Assembly (NCBI RefSeq): GCF_015694425.1
Contig: NZ_JADQDN010000001.1
Coordinates: forward strand, 1-64,000
Length of the DNA stretch: 64,000 bases
Reading direction: 5' to 3'
Origin: Microvirga terrestris
GTDB taxonomy: Bacteria; Pseudomonadota; Alphaproteobacteria; Rhizobiales; Beijerinckiaceae
Each line of letters begins with the position of its first letter. Positions within the stretch are counted from its first letter, which is position 1. The position numbers were made by a program, and so were the translations under genes. Below the pieces are notes generated by a model. The model had not been told where the DNA came from. It searched no databases and saw nothing but the letters and a program-made list of their open reading frames with translations. Positions 7,500-15,512 of this stretch are shown piece after piece.

Positions 7500-8867
7500 T
7501 CAGGCCGGCAGGCGCACCGTCGCGCGCAAGCCTCCGAGCGGGCTGTCGCCGAGCACGATGTCACCGCCATGGGAGCGTGCGACGTCGCGGGCGATGGCGA
7601 GGCCCAGACCTGAGCCGCCCTCGTCCTGATTGCGCGCTTCATCCAGGCGCACGAAGGGCTTGAAGACCTCCTCGCGCATCTGAGGTGGGATGCCCGGTCC
7701 GTCGTCATCCACATGCAGCACGAGCCAGCGTGTTTCGTGATTGGCCGTGATCTCGATCCGATCCCCATGCCGCGCCGCGTTGCCGACCAGATTGAACAGC
7801 AGGCGGCGGAATGCGTCGGGGCGCACCGTGATCATCGGGTCTCCGACGATGTCGAGCTCCGTCACGTGGCCTTGCCGCTCCGCATCCGACTGCACTTCTT
7901 CGAGCAACTGCCGCAGATCCGTCTCGACTGCGTGTTCCCCTGCATCGCCGCCGTCACCGCGGGCGAAAGCGAGATAGCCTTCGAGCATGCGGCTCATTTC
8001 ATCCACGTCCCTCTTGAGGTCTTCGACCTCGGGCGTCTGATCGAGGAAGACGAGTGAAAGCTTGAAGCGCGTCAGGATCGTACGAAGGTCGTGGCTGACG
8101 CCGTTGAGCATCGTCGTGCGCTGTTCCATGTTGCGCTCGATGCGCCGCTTCATTTCGAGGAAAGCGTGGCCGGCCTGGCGCACCTCGCGTGCGCCGCGCG
8201 GGCGGAAATCGATCTCGCGTCCCTTGCCCAGAGCCTCCGCTGCTTCGGCGAGCCTTAAGATCGGCCTGATCTGATTGCGCAGGAACAGGATGGCGATGCC
8301 GAGCAGCACGAAGGATGAGCCGCCCATCCAGACGAGGAAGATGTGCGAGTTCGAAGCGTAAGCCTGGCTGCGTCGCGCCAGAATGCGCATGACGTCGCTC
8401 TGGTCGAGCTTGACGCGCACTTCCACATAGCTCGAACGCCCGACCGTATCGATCCAGTAGGGGCGGTCGATCTGGCGGCGCAGCTCGTTCGAAAGGGTTT
8501 CGTCGAGAATATCGAAGAACGGCTTTGGTCCTGGCGGCGGCAGATCTGTGTTGCGCAGGATGTCCACATCGAGCTGCAGGCGCTCCGAGGCGATACGCGA
8601 GAGCGTGCTGGTGTTCCTGTCCTGCGGATAGCTCTCATAGATGTCGATGAGCGCCGCGATGTCCGCCGTGACCGCGGAGGAGAGGCGGCGCGTCACGAGT
8701 TCGTAATGGCGCTCCATGAACACGTAGGCCACGACCGATTGCAGCAGGATAACCGGCGCGATGATGATGATGAGCGCGCGCGCATAGAGCCCCTTCGGCA
8801 GGAAGCGCCCGAACCACCGCGCAGCGTGGTCGAGGGGCGAATAGTTCAGGGTCGCGCCGATCTTCAT
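7500..8867 (-). CDS. EnvZ-like sensor histidine kinase
   Basis: 455 residues. Two membrane segments (LIIIIAPVILLQSVVAYVF near 35 and FVLLGIAILFL near 180) flank a periplasmic sensor of roughly 120 residues; HAMP follows, then the phosphoacceptor helix GVSHDLRTILTR (His near 265). ATPase boxes: N LLFNLVGNAARHG, G1 DDDGPGIP, G2 GSGLGLAIARDV. The residue after HDLRT is Ile where EnvZ has Pro. It overlaps the response regulator by four bases, so the pair is translationally coupled. An EnvZ/OmpR-type osmotic or envelope system is likely; the signal is unknown. Confidence 0.92.
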   Translation of the reverse strand: MKIGATLNYSPLDHAARWFGRFLPKGLYARALIIIIAPVILLQSVVAYVFMERHYELVTRRLSSAVTADIAALIDIYESYPQDRNTSTLSRIASERLQLDVDILRNTDLPPPGPKPFFDILDETLSNELRRQIDRPYWIDTVGRSSYVEVRVKLDQSDVMRILARRSQAYASNSHIFLVWMGGSSFVLLGIAILFLRNQIRPILRLAEAAEALGKGREIDFRPRGAREVRQAGHAFLEMKRRIERNMEQRTTMLNGVSHDLRTILTRFKLSLVFLDQTPEVEDLKRDVDEMSRMLEGYLAFARGDGGDAGEHAVETDLRQLLEEVQSDAERQGHVTELDIVGDPMITVRPDAFRRLLFNLVGNAARHGDRIEITANHETRWLVLHVDDDGPGIPPQMREEVFKPFVRLDEARNQDEGGSGLGLAIARDVARSHGGDIVLGDSPLGGLRATVRLPA

Positions 8868-9580
8868 CGGTCGATCACGAGCCGGTAGCCGATGCCGCGC
8901 ACGGTCTGGAGAAAGATCGGGTTGGCAGGATCCGTCTCGATCTTGCGCCGCAGGCGGTTGATCTGGACGTCCACCGTGCGCTCATTGGCGGCGATCCCGG
9001 TTCCGGACAGCGCCTCACGGGGCACGTTGTCGCCCGCCTGGCTGCCGAGGATGGTGAGGATCTCGCGCTCACGTTCGGTGATGCGCACCATCTCGTCGCC
9101 CCGCCGCAACTCGCCCCGGTCGAAGCGATAGGAGAAGGGGCCGAAATGGATCACGTCGGGCGTGTCGCCATTGGCTGCGCCCGCCACAGGCACCGCACGC
9201 TTAAGGATATTGCCGAGCCGCAGGAGCAGCTCGCGCGGCTCGAAGGGTTTCGACAAGTAGTCGTCCGCGCCGATCTCGAGGCCGGTCACCCGGTCGGAGG
9301 TGTCGGAGCGGGCGGTAAGCATGAGAATCGGCACCTGCGAATGCTCCCTCAAGGAGCGGGCATACTCGAAGCCGGTTTCCCCTGGCATCATCACGTCGAG
9401 GACGAGGGCGTCGAAGACGAAGTTCTCCGCTTTCGCCCGCGCCTCCGCGGCGCTGGCCGCCGCCGTCACCCGATAGCCGTTCTCGCTGAGAAATCGGGTC
9501 AGCAGGTCGCGCAGGCGGCGGTCGTCGTCCACCACGAGGACGTGCGGGGCGTGGTCGGGAATGTCGATGCGTGCATCCAT
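8864..9580 (-). CDS. OmpR-family response regulator
   Basis: 238 residues. Receiver domain: LVVDDDRRLRDLL (acidic pocket), phosphoacceptor in ALVLDVMMPGETGFE (Asp near 62), LMLTARSDTSDRV (Thr) and YLSKPFEPREL (Lys). C-terminal winged helix: TEREREILTILGSQAGDNVP, then ERTVDVQINRLRRKIE and LQTVRGIGYRLV. First gene of the two-component operon, with the kinase overlapping its stop codon. Confidence 0.94.
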   Translation of the reverse strand: MDARIDIPDHAPHVLVVDDDRRLRDLLTRFLSENGYRVTAAASAAEARAKAENFVFDALVLDVMMPGETGFEYARSLREHSQVPILMLTARSDTSDRVTGLEIGADDYLSKPFEPRELLLRLGNILKRAVPVAGAANGDTPDVIHFGPFSYRFDRGELRRGDEMVRITEREREILTILGSQAGDNVPREALSGTGIAANERTVDVQINRLRRKIETDPANPIFLQTVRGIGYRLVIDR

Positions 9581-9616
9581 CGGGTCTAAGGTTTCATTGT
9601 CACGGACCCTGCTTTA

Positions 9617-10135
9617 TCAGGTTTCCCCGGACCCGAATACGAGTTGCTTCACATGGGCGCTCTCATCCGGATCGATCAGGCTCAGAAGATAGCGACTGAC
9701 CGCATCCTTGGCTTCCGGCTCCATGCCGGACAGGGCGCGCATGATGCGGCGGGTCTGAAGCTTGGCAAGTTTCAGAGCCAACTCCCGGCCCTGGATCGTG
9801 GCAAAGAGCAGGCGCTGGCGCCGGTCGGAGGTGCCCATCCGGCTCTCGATGAAGTCTTTTTCGATCAGCTCCTTCAGGACCCGGTTGAGGCTCTGCTTGG
9901 TGATGCGCAGGATATCGAGGAGTTCCGCGATGGTCAGGCCCGGGTTGCGGCTCACGAAGTGCAGGACCCGGTGATGCGCCCGCCCGAAGCCGTACTCGTC
10001 CAGGATCCGGTCCGGATCGCTGACGAAATCACGATAGGCGAAGAAGAACAACTCGATCAGGTCATAGGCTGGGGTCTCGGCGAGGATGTCCTTGCCGAGA
10101 TGATGAGACTTCAAAGCCGGAAGAGCGTCAGGCAC
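9617..10135 (-). CDS. MarR-family transcriptional regulator
   Basis: 172 residues. Winged helix-turn-helix with HHRVLHFVSRNPGLTIAELL, recognition helix ITKQSLNRVLKELIEKDFIE and wing SRMGTSDRRQRLLF (about 70-115), and long flanking dimerisation helices. Size and motif resemble the LdtR-type MarR regulators of Rhizobiales, but I would not assign that name. It faces the aminotransferase gene across 163 bases that hold a 7-bp inverted repeat, so autoregulation and control of the neighbour are plausible. Confidence 0.88.
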   Translation of the reverse strand: MPDALPALKSHHLGKDILAETPAYDLIELFFFAYRDFVSDPDRILDEYGFGRAHHRVLHFVSRNPGLTIAELLDILRITKQSLNRVLKELIEKDFIESRMGTSDRRQRLLFATIQGRELALKLAKLQTRRIMRALSGMEPEAKDAVSRYLLSLIDPDESAHVKQLVFGSGET

Positions 10136-10153
10136 CGTCCTGTTCCCAAATTT

Positions 10154-10174
10154 TATGTCAGCCTTATTGACATA
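10154..10174. promoter_or_regulatory. Inverted repeat, candidate MarR operator
   Basis: TATGTCA-N7-TGACATA, perfect 7-bp arms, 18 bases upstream of the MarR start codon and in the intergenic region shared with the aminotransferase gene. MarR dimers usually bind such palindromes near their own promoter. That this protein binds here is inference from position. Confidence 0.6.
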
Positions 10175-10298
10175 TCTCAGGACGATTGTTACTCGTCAAG
10201 CCGCTTCCACGAAATGAATGAAATTGAAATTGGCTGGAAGCGCACCGGAAATTACCCGGCCCCGGTTGCCACAAGGTCGGCCTGCAAGGAGTTAGACG

Positions 10299-11186
10299 AT
10301 GTCCGCGACCCCCTTCGATCAACGTGATGGATGGATCTGGTACGACGGGCAGCTTGTACCTTGGAAGGACGCGCAGCTTCACGTTCTCTCGCACGGCCTT
10401 CATTATGGGTCATCCGTGTTCGAAGGCGAGCGGGCCTATGGCGGCGAGATCTTCAAATCGACAGAGCACTCGGAGCGCCTGAAGAAATCGGCCCAGATCC
10501 TCGACTTCGAGATCCCCTACAGCGTGGCCGAGATCGACGCGGCCAAGCGCCTCGTTCTGGAAAAGAGTGGCATGAAGGATGCCTATCTGCGCCCCGTCGC
10601 CTGGCGCGGCTCGGAGATGATGGGCGTGGCCGCTCAGGCCAACAAGATCCATCTCGCCATCGCGGCCTGGGAATGGCCGAGCTATTTCGACCCGGCCGAG
10701 AAGATGAAGGGCATCCGCATCGACATGGCGGAATACCGCCGTCCCGATCCGGCCACCGCGCCGTCCGCCGCCAAGGCCGCTGGCCTTTACATGATCTGCA
10801 CGATCTCAAAGCACAAGGCGGAGCGGAAGGGTTATGCCGACGCGCTCATGCTCGACTGGCAGGGCCGCGTGGCGGAATGCACCGGCGCCAACGTGTTCTT
10901 CATCCGCGACGGCATCGTTCACACGCCGATTGCCGATTGCTTCCTCGACGGCATCACCCGCCGCACGGTGATCGACCTCGCCAAGCGCCGCGGCTTCGAA
11001 GTGGCCGAGCGCCGGATCATGCCGGACGAGCTCCCGAGCTTCAACGAATGCTTCATCACCGGCACGGCGGCCGAGGTGACGCCCGTGTCCGAGATCGGCC
11101 CGCACAAGTACCAGCCCGGCAACATGACCAAGGTGCTGATGGATGACTACTCGGCCGAGGTGCAGCCGAAGAGCAAGGCTGCTTAA
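10299..11186 (+). CDS. ilvE: Branched-chain amino-acid aminotransferase
   Basis: 295 residues, class IV PLP aminotransferase. It interconverts Val/Leu/Ile with their 2-oxo acids using glutamate/2-oxoglutarate. LHVLSHGLHYGSSVFEGERA near the start is characteristic; AYLRPVAWRG follows; the PLP lysine lies in the ISKHKAERKGYADALMLD region (about 170-180), then GRVAECTGANVFFI, DGITRRTVIDLA and CFITGTAAEVTPV. A D-amino-acid transaminase or 4-amino-4-deoxychorismate lyase would share the fold, but the length and FEGERA segment favour IlvE. AAGGAG lies 9 bases before the ATG. Confidence 0.93.
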   Translation: MSATPFDQRDGWIWYDGQLVPWKDAQLHVLSHGLHYGSSVFEGERAYGGEIFKSTEHSERLKKSAQILDFEIPYSVAEIDAAKRLVLEKSGMKDAYLRPVAWRGSEMMGVAAQANKIHLAIAAWEWPSYFDPAEKMKGIRIDMAEYRRPDPATAPSAAKAAGLYMICTISKHKAERKGYADALMLDWQGRVAECTGANVFFIRDGIVHTPIADCFLDGITRRTVIDLAKRRGFEVAERRIMPDELPSFNECFITGTAAEVTPVSEIGPHKYQPGNMTKVLMDDYSAEVQPKSKAA

Positions 11187-11255
11187 GTCTTCCGGCCTTC
11201 TGTGAATTCCACGTCATGCCCGCCTGTGTGCCGGGCATTGACGTTTCTGACAGGC

Positions 11256-11654
11256 TTAATCCTTGGAATCTGCGTGAGCAATCACGCGGATCTCGACGAT
11301 GGCTCCTTCGCGTCTGAGGCCAGCAACTTCAACTGCCGTCCAAGCCGGATACGGTTCGCCCAGGTATTCGAGGCGGATTGCATCGAAGAGGTCGAAATGA
11401 TCCCGCAGGCCGACGTGATAGGTCGTCATTTCGACGATTGATCCAAATGTCAGGCCACCGGCCTGCAGCACGGATCCGATCTTTCCAAAGGCGTTTCTGA
11501 TTTGGGTTTCCGCATCACCCGGCATCTGCCCGTGCTCGTCGCTTCCGGTGACCCCGGTCAGAAAAATGTGGTCGCCGGAGACAATGCCAGGGGACATTTT
11601 CAACTGGTTTGCCGCTGCTCTGAATTCAGGTGGAATGATTGCGCGTTTGCCCAT
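11256..11654 (-). CDS. RidA-family protein
   Basis: 132 residues from Met at 11654, which follows a clear GGAGG; upstream in-frame ATGs would extend it without a ribosome site. RidA proteins hydrolyse reactive enamines/imines made by PLP enzymes, and some family members act on other substrates. Core features: LKMSPGIVSGDHIFLTGVTG, GSIVEMTTYHVGL and EPYPAWTAVEVAGL with the C-terminal EIRVIA arginine. It is convergent with ilvE, a PLP enzyme. Confidence 0.88.
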   Translation of the reverse strand: MGKRAIIPPEFRAAANQLKMSPGIVSGDHIFLTGVTGSDEHGQMPGDAETQIRNAFGKIGSVLQAGGLTFGSIVEMTTYHVGLRDHFDLFDAIRLEYLGEPYPAWTAVEVAGLRREGAIVEIRVIAHADSKD

Positions 11655-11729
11655 TGAGCAGCCTCCGGGAGACGGTTGAGACACCATAGTGGAAAAGGTG
11701 TCCTCCATGCTCAACATGCCTTTCGCAAC

Positions 11730-12974
11730 TTAAAAATCCTCCGCATCGGGAATGCGGTTGAAGGCGATCTTGGCGCCCGCATAACCGCCGGGGATCGTCA
11801 CCCAGGGACCCCAGTGCAGCAGGGTCTTGCGGTGGCTGACATTGAGCTGATCGGCGATGGCGGACAAATATTCCATGCGCCGCTTGAGTTGCGCCTCCGG
11901 AGTGTCATCGAACAGGTCGTCCTCGATGTCGCTCAGCGGCACCAGATCGTGCAAGGCCACATGAACGCTGCGGCTGCGGCGCATCTCCTCCCGCTCGGCA
12001 TGCTGAAACAGGCGGCTCAAGGACGCCAGCAGGGACGGGTCGTCCCAGGTGGACCGGAAATGCTCCTCTCCATACCAGCCCGCGCTGTTCCTGTCCGTCA
12101 GCCAAACGGCCAGCGCCTTGGCCGCAAAGCCGGCGCGGCGCATCCGGGCCGAGGCCTTGGCGAGCAGAACCCGGGCGGCTGCATAGGCGCCGTTGAGCGA
12201 GCGCCAGTCTGCGGGAAGGACCCGGCCGTGGCCGAACATCCGGCGGCGGGTTTCGGGCCGCTCCACAGTGTAGCCATGCAGCCCCATCCACATCCGCTCT
12301 CCCTCGACGCTGCCCCAGAGCCGGCGCAGTTCCTTGGGCTGGAGCCGCCAGAGGGCCGCCATGTCACTAACCCCGGCGCGGGCAAGCCGCGCCGCATTGC
12401 CCCGCGCTATGCCGGGGATATCCGTGAGGTCGAGGGAAAGCAGGGGGCCCGGCAGATCGTCCGGATGGAGCGCCACGAGGCCGTCCGGCTTTTTCATCTC
12501 GGCGGCAATCTTGGCCAGCAGATCATTGGGCCCCAGGCCCACCGAGCAGGTGAGGACAGGACCAATCCTGGCGGCGATCACATCCTTCACCTGCTGTCCA
12601 ATCCGAAGGGCGTGAGGCCATTCGGAAGGCATCAGGGCACAGACCATCTCGTCGATGGAGCAGACCGCTCTCACGGGAACGACTGTGTCGATGGCCTCCA
12701 GGATCTGTCGGTGCAGTTCCACATAGGCCTCGTGCCGTGCCGTCACGAGAATGATGCCGGGACATTGCCTGCGGGCATCCCGCACGAAGGTACCCCGTTT
12801 GATGCCCTTGGCTTTGGCTTCACGGCTGACGGCGATGAGCCCCGTATGCTCCGAATCCACCGGGATCACTCCAATGGGACGGCCGCGCAGATGCGGCTGG
12901 AGATGCTGCTCGGCGCTGGCGAAGAAGGAATCGAAGTCGACATAAAGCCGCTCCAGGCCCGTCGGCTTGCGCAT
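11730..12974 (-). CDS. Y-family DNA polymerase (DinB/UmuC superfamily)
   Basis: 414 residues from ATG 12974 (alternative ATG 12980), with AAAGG upstream. Palm-domain acidic motif YVDFDSFFASAEQHL at the start, RGTFVRDARRQCP, then the catalytic CSIDEM (Asp-Glu) near 105, and a helix-hairpin-helix LTDIPGIARGNAARLARAG near 190. The catalytic acids are present, unlike ImuB. It diverges from classical DinB (SIDEMVCALM rather than SLDEAYLD) and looks like a distinct translesion-polymerase subgroup. A perfect SOS box lies 26 bases upstream of the start, so DNA-damage induction is likely. Confidence 0.88.
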   Translation of the reverse strand: MRKPTGLERLYVDFDSFFASAEQHLQPHLRGRPIGVIPVDSEHTGLIAVSREAKAKGIKRGTFVRDARRQCPGIILVTARHEAYVELHRQILEAIDTVVPVRAVCSIDEMVCALMPSEWPHALRIGQQVKDVIAARIGPVLTCSVGLGPNDLLAKIAAEMKKPDGLVALHPDDLPGPLLSLDLTDIPGIARGNAARLARAGVSDMAALWRLQPKELRRLWGSVEGERMWMGLHGYTVERPETRRRMFGHGRVLPADWRSLNGAYAAARVLLAKASARMRRAGFAAKALAVWLTDRNSAGWYGEEHFRSTWDDPSLLASLSRLFQHAEREEMRRSRSVHVALHDLVPLSDIEDDLFDDTPEAQLKRRMEYLSAIADQLNVSHRKTLLHWGPWVTIPGGYAGAKIAFNRIPDAEDF

Positions 12975-12999
12975 CGCCATCCACCTTTCTTGTGTCCGT

Positions 13000-13014
13000 G
13001 AACAAATCAAGAAC
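13000..13014 (-). promoter_or_regulatory. LexA (SOS) box upstream of Y-family polymerase
   Basis: GTTC-N7-GTTC on the minus strand (GAAC-AAATCAA-GAAC on plus), the alphaproteobacterial LexA consensus, 26 bases before the polymerase start. The position fits direct repression by LexA. Confidence 0.85.
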
Positions 13015-13092
13015 ATGAGCTTGGCAACGAGTCGAGGGCCGAAACTGTGGATAACGGGGATGAGTCTCCGGGGGTAATCCACCTTTCTCTGA

Positions 13093-13117
13093 GGAACCAA
13101 GGGTCTGCACGAGTGTT
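13093..13117 (+). promoter_or_regulatory. Candidate EcfG promoter for the DUF3072 gene
   Basis: GGAAC (13093-13097), 17 bases, GTT (13115-13117). It matches the general-stress sigma consensus except that T replaces C before GTT. Transcription would start about 30 bases before the ATG. The GTT lies within the palindrome that neighbours the second SOS box, so stress and DNA-damage control could meet here. Confidence 0.5.
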
Positions 13118-13126
13118 CTTGTCAAA

Positions 13127-13141
13127 GAACAAAACTAGAAC
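13127..13141 (+). promoter_or_regulatory. LexA (SOS) box upstream of DUF3072 gene
   Basis: GAAC-AAAACTA-GAAC, 14 bases before the DUF3072 start codon. The first GAAC is also the right arm of a perfect palindrome GTTCTT-GTCA-AAGAAC at 13115-13130. This is the second box in the 181-base gap between the divergent polymerase and DUF3072 genes. Confidence 0.75.
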
Positions 13142-13155
13142 ATTAGGAGTCCTGC

Positions 13156-13431
13156 ATGTCTTCGCACGGCAAAGTGAAATCCGGCGCTTCCGTTAACCAT
13201 CAGCATTCCGCAGAGGCAGTTAACCCGAAGACCAATCCCGACCCGCCCGACAACCAGATCAAGGACCCGGACGAGTGGGTAACGGGCGATGAGCCCATGA
13301 CCGGCGCTCAGGCGTCCTACCTCAAGACCTTGTCAGAGCAGGCTCATGAGCCGAAAGCGTTCGAACCCAAGCTCGACAAGGCCGAGGCTTCGAAGCGGAT
13401 TGACCAGCTGAAGCAGAAACAGGGGCATTAA
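13156..13431 (+). CDS. DUF3072 family protein
   Basis: 91 residues, highly charged and without cysteine or membrane segments. The conserved DUF3072 core is PDEWVTGDEPMTGAQASYLKTL (shown in part: WVTGDEPMTGAQASYLKTL), followed by a helix ending KAEASKRIDQLKQK. Function is unknown. AGGAGT lies 5 bases before the ATG. Upstream lie an SOS box and a candidate EcfG promoter, pointing to a stress-induced gene. Confidence 0.88.
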   Translation: MSSHGKVKSGASVNHQHSAEAVNPKTNPDPPDNQIKDPDEWVTGDEPMTGAQASYLKTLSEQAHEPKAFEPKLDKAEASKRIDQLKQKQGH

Positions 13432-13448
13432 TACACTGAAGCTCATGC

Positions 13449-13548
13449 GTCATGGCCGTCCCGGACTTGATCCGGAACGGCCGTGCCGATGCCGAAAAGC
13501 CGCGACACCTCTCCAATCAAGATCACCGGCACAATGCGAGTGATGATA
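13449..13548. repeat. Degenerate copy of the 94-bp REP-like element
   Basis: Begins CGTCATGGCCGTCCCGGA, pairing as an 11-of-12 stem with TCCGGAACGGCC, and ends AATCAAGATCACCGGCACAA with GTGATGAT, matching both ends of the near-identical copies at 27579 and 44917 but diverged in the middle. It lies just after the DUF3072 stop codon, where its first hairpin may end transcription. Confidence 0.65.
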
Positions 13549-13655
13549 CCGAGGTTGAAGGCTGCTCGTGCCTTGACCAAAATTGAACCGCCCACTCTTC
13601 CGCAACCCCTTGGCCATCACCACATTATCTCTCGGAAGCGTCATGCTTCGAAGGG

Positions 13656-14723
13656 ATGAAACATAAGACGATGATGAATTTAGCTTCTCGCCGCAGCCGG
13701 GTCATGATTGCCCTGGCGGCCGCTCTGGTCTTCGCCGGAAGTGCGGCCGAGGCCCGCGTCGGGCGGGGAGGGGGCAGCTTCGGCTCGCGCGGCTCGCGCA
13801 CCTACACGCCTCCGCCGGCCACGCGGACAGCCCCGGATGCTGCAGCCCCGATCCAGCGTTCGCAAATTCCGAACCAGGGTCCCAACGTCACCCGTCCGGG
13901 CACTCCGGCTCCGAACGTGGCGCAGCCGCGCCGCTTCGGCTTCGGCACGGGCCTGATGGCCGGCCTCTTCGGCGCAGGCCTGCTCGGCATGTTGATGGGC
14001 AACGGCTTCTTCGGCGGCCTCGGCGGTTTGGCATCGATCTTTGGTCTTCTGCTCCAGATCGGCCTCGTGGTTCTCCTGGTCTCCTTCGCCATGAAGTGGT
14101 TCCGCCGTCGTCAGCAGCCGGCCTATGCGGGTCCGGACCAAGGGCAGGGCTATGCCCGCTCCATGGGCGGCAGCGTTCCTCCGACAGGAGGACGGCCCAT
14201 GAGCGGTGGTCTCGGCGCTGGCTTGGGCGGCCTTGCCGGTGGTCTGGGCGGAGCGCTGGGCGGCCTGACCAGAGGGGCTCAGCCTCAGGGCGCGCCATCC
14301 CGTCCTGGCGTGCGGGATGAGATCGGCATCGGCGAGCGCGACTTCGCGGACTTCGAGCGTGGCCTCGTCGAGATGCAGGATGCCTATTCCCGCGAGGACG
14401 TCGCCAAGCTCTGGACGCTCGCGACTCCTGAAATGGCCGGGTACATCCAGGAGGAGCTGAACGATAACACCGCTCGCGGTGTCGTGAACAAGCTTTCCAA
14501 TGTGCGCCTCAACCAGGGCGATCTGTCGGAGTCTTGGCGTGAGGGCTCAACGGACTATGCCACAGTCGCCATGCGCTTTGGCATTACCGACGTCATGGTC
14601 GACCGTGCCAGCGGTCGCGTCGTGGAAGGCGATCCGAACAAGGTCGAAGAGGCGACCGAGCTCTGGACCTTCCGTCGCGATCAGGGCGGCTCCTGGAAAG
14701 TTTCGGCGATCCAGCAGGCCTAA
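13656..14723 (+). CDS. Tim44-like domain protein, membrane-anchored
   Basis: 355 residues. N-terminal signal peptide (VMIALAAALVFAGSAAEARV), a Gly/Ser/Pro-rich linker, a long hydrophobic region with LMAGLFGAGLLGMLMGNGFF and FGLLLQIGLVVLLVSFAMKW (about 100-145), a second Gly-rich linker, then a C-terminal Tim44/TimA domain (about 225-355) with FADFERGLVEMQDAYSREDV and ATELWTFRRDQGGSWKVSAI. Such proteins are common in alphaproteobacteria; the role is unclear, possibly protein translocation or envelope assembly by analogy with mitochondrial Tim44. The start could also be the ATG pair at 13671/13674. Confidence 0.88.
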   Translation: MKHKTMMNLASRRSRVMIALAAALVFAGSAAEARVGRGGGSFGSRGSRTYTPPPATRTAPDAAAPIQRSQIPNQGPNVTRPGTPAPNVAQPRRFGFGTGLMAGLFGAGLLGMLMGNGFFGGLGGLASIFGLLLQIGLVVLLVSFAMKWFRRRQQPAYAGPDQGQGYARSMGGSVPPTGGRPMSGGLGAGLGGLAGGLGGALGGLTRGAQPQGAPSRPGVRDEIGIGERDFADFERGLVEMQDAYSREDVAKLWTLATPEMAGYIQEELNDNTARGVVNKLSNVRLNQGDLSESWREGSTDYATVAMRFGITDVMVDRASGRVVEGDPNKVEEATELWTFRRDQGGSWKVSAIQQA

Positions 14724-14744
14724 AGCCACTCTCAAGATAATACG

Positions 14745-14775
14745 AAAGCGGCCGGTGGAAACCGGCCGCTTTTTG
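14745..14775 (+). terminator. Rho-independent terminator of the Tim44-like gene
   Basis: AAAGCGGCCGGT, loop GGAA, ACCGGCCGCTTT followed by more T (TTGTTT): a perfect 12-bp stem and T-run 21 bases after the stop codon. Confidence 0.92.
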
Positions 14776-14797
14776 TTTGCCTCACAGAGTGGGGTGA

Positions 14798-15379
14798 TTA
14801 CTCTGCAGCCTGGCGGCGGCCCGTATGCGAGCCCTCGCGCACCTCTTCGATGATTTTGCTGACGAAGGCATCGAGATCGCCGGGATTGCGGCTGGTGATG
14901 AGGCCGTGATCAGTCACCACTGTCTCGTCGCGCCATTGACCGCCGGCATTGATCACATCCGTCTTGATCGAGTGATAGGACGTACACTTCTTGTCTTTGA
15001 TAATGCCGGCTTCGATCAGGAGCCAGGGTGCATGGCAGATCGCCGCGATGGTCTTGCCCGAGGAATAGAACGCGCGAATGATCTCGATGGCTTTAGGCTC
15101 GACCCGTAGCTTGTCCGGGTTGATCTGTCCGCCGGGAAGCACGAGCGCATCGTAATCGGCCGGGTTCACATCCTCGATGTCCTTGTCGACGGACACTGTC
15201 TTGCCCCAGTCCTTTTCGTCCCAGCCGTAGATCTTGCCGGACTTCATGCGCGACTTCGGCGCCGCGACATCGACCGTTGCGCCGGCATCAGACAGCTTCT
15301 CCTGCGGCACCATGAGTTCCGACTGCTCGAAGCCATCCGTCGCCATGATGAGGATTCGGGCCTGTTTGATATCAGGCAT
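14798..15379 (-). CDS. PfpI/DJ-1 family cysteine protease or deglycase-type protein
   Basis: 193 residues from ATG 15379, preceded by GGAGAA; an upstream ATG at 15427 has no such site. DJ-1/PfpI signature: ILIMATDGFEQSELMVPQEKL, ALVLPGGQINPDKLR, and the nucleophile elbow IAAICHAPWLL (Cys near 118, followed by His). Family members have been described as intracellular proteases, glyoxalases or protein deglycases. The C-terminus LDAFVSKIIEEVREG is typical of the YhbO/PfpI branch. A perfect EcfG promoter lies upstream, consistent with a general-stress role. Confidence 0.92.
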   Translation of the reverse strand: MPDIKQARILIMATDGFEQSELMVPQEKLSDAGATVDVAAPKSRMKSGKIYGWDEKDWGKTVSVDKDIEDVNPADYDALVLPGGQINPDKLRVEPKAIEIIRAFYSSGKTIAAICHAPWLLIEAGIIKDKKCTSYHSIKTDVINAGGQWRDETVVTDHGLITSRNPGDLDAFVSKIIEEVREGSHTGRRQAAE

Positions 15380-15413
15380 GATGCTTCTCCGTTGTTGTGG
15401 GGATCTGCTTGAG

Positions 15414-15438
15414 AACGGACGGAGCATTGAGGGGTTCC
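15414..15438 (-). promoter_or_regulatory. EcfG-type promoter of the pfpI-family gene
   Basis: On the minus strand GGAAC (15434-15438), 16 bases, CGTT (15414-15417). This is the exact alphaproteobacterial general-stress consensus, with the -10 element 35 bases before the ATG. Confidence 0.8.
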
Positions 15439-15455
15439 GTGAGAGGGCTGCAATC

Positions 15456-15480
15456 GGAACCCAGTCTGCGTAGCTCTGTT
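15456..15480 (+). promoter_or_regulatory. Candidate EcfG promoter of the proline-rich small gene
   Basis: GGAAC (15456-15460), 17 bases, GTT (15478-15480), ahead of the gene starting at 15513 and back-to-back with the pfpI promoter. T replaces C before GTT, so it is a slightly weaker match. Confidence 0.55.
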
Positions 15481-15512
15481 GACCCAGTCACGGATAAAAA
15501 CGAGGAAGAATG

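Noticed and set aside
11676..13001. 441-codon open frame on the plus strand antisense to the Y-family polymerase
   Set aside because: Shadow frame; the polymerase has clear catalytic motifs, this frame has none.
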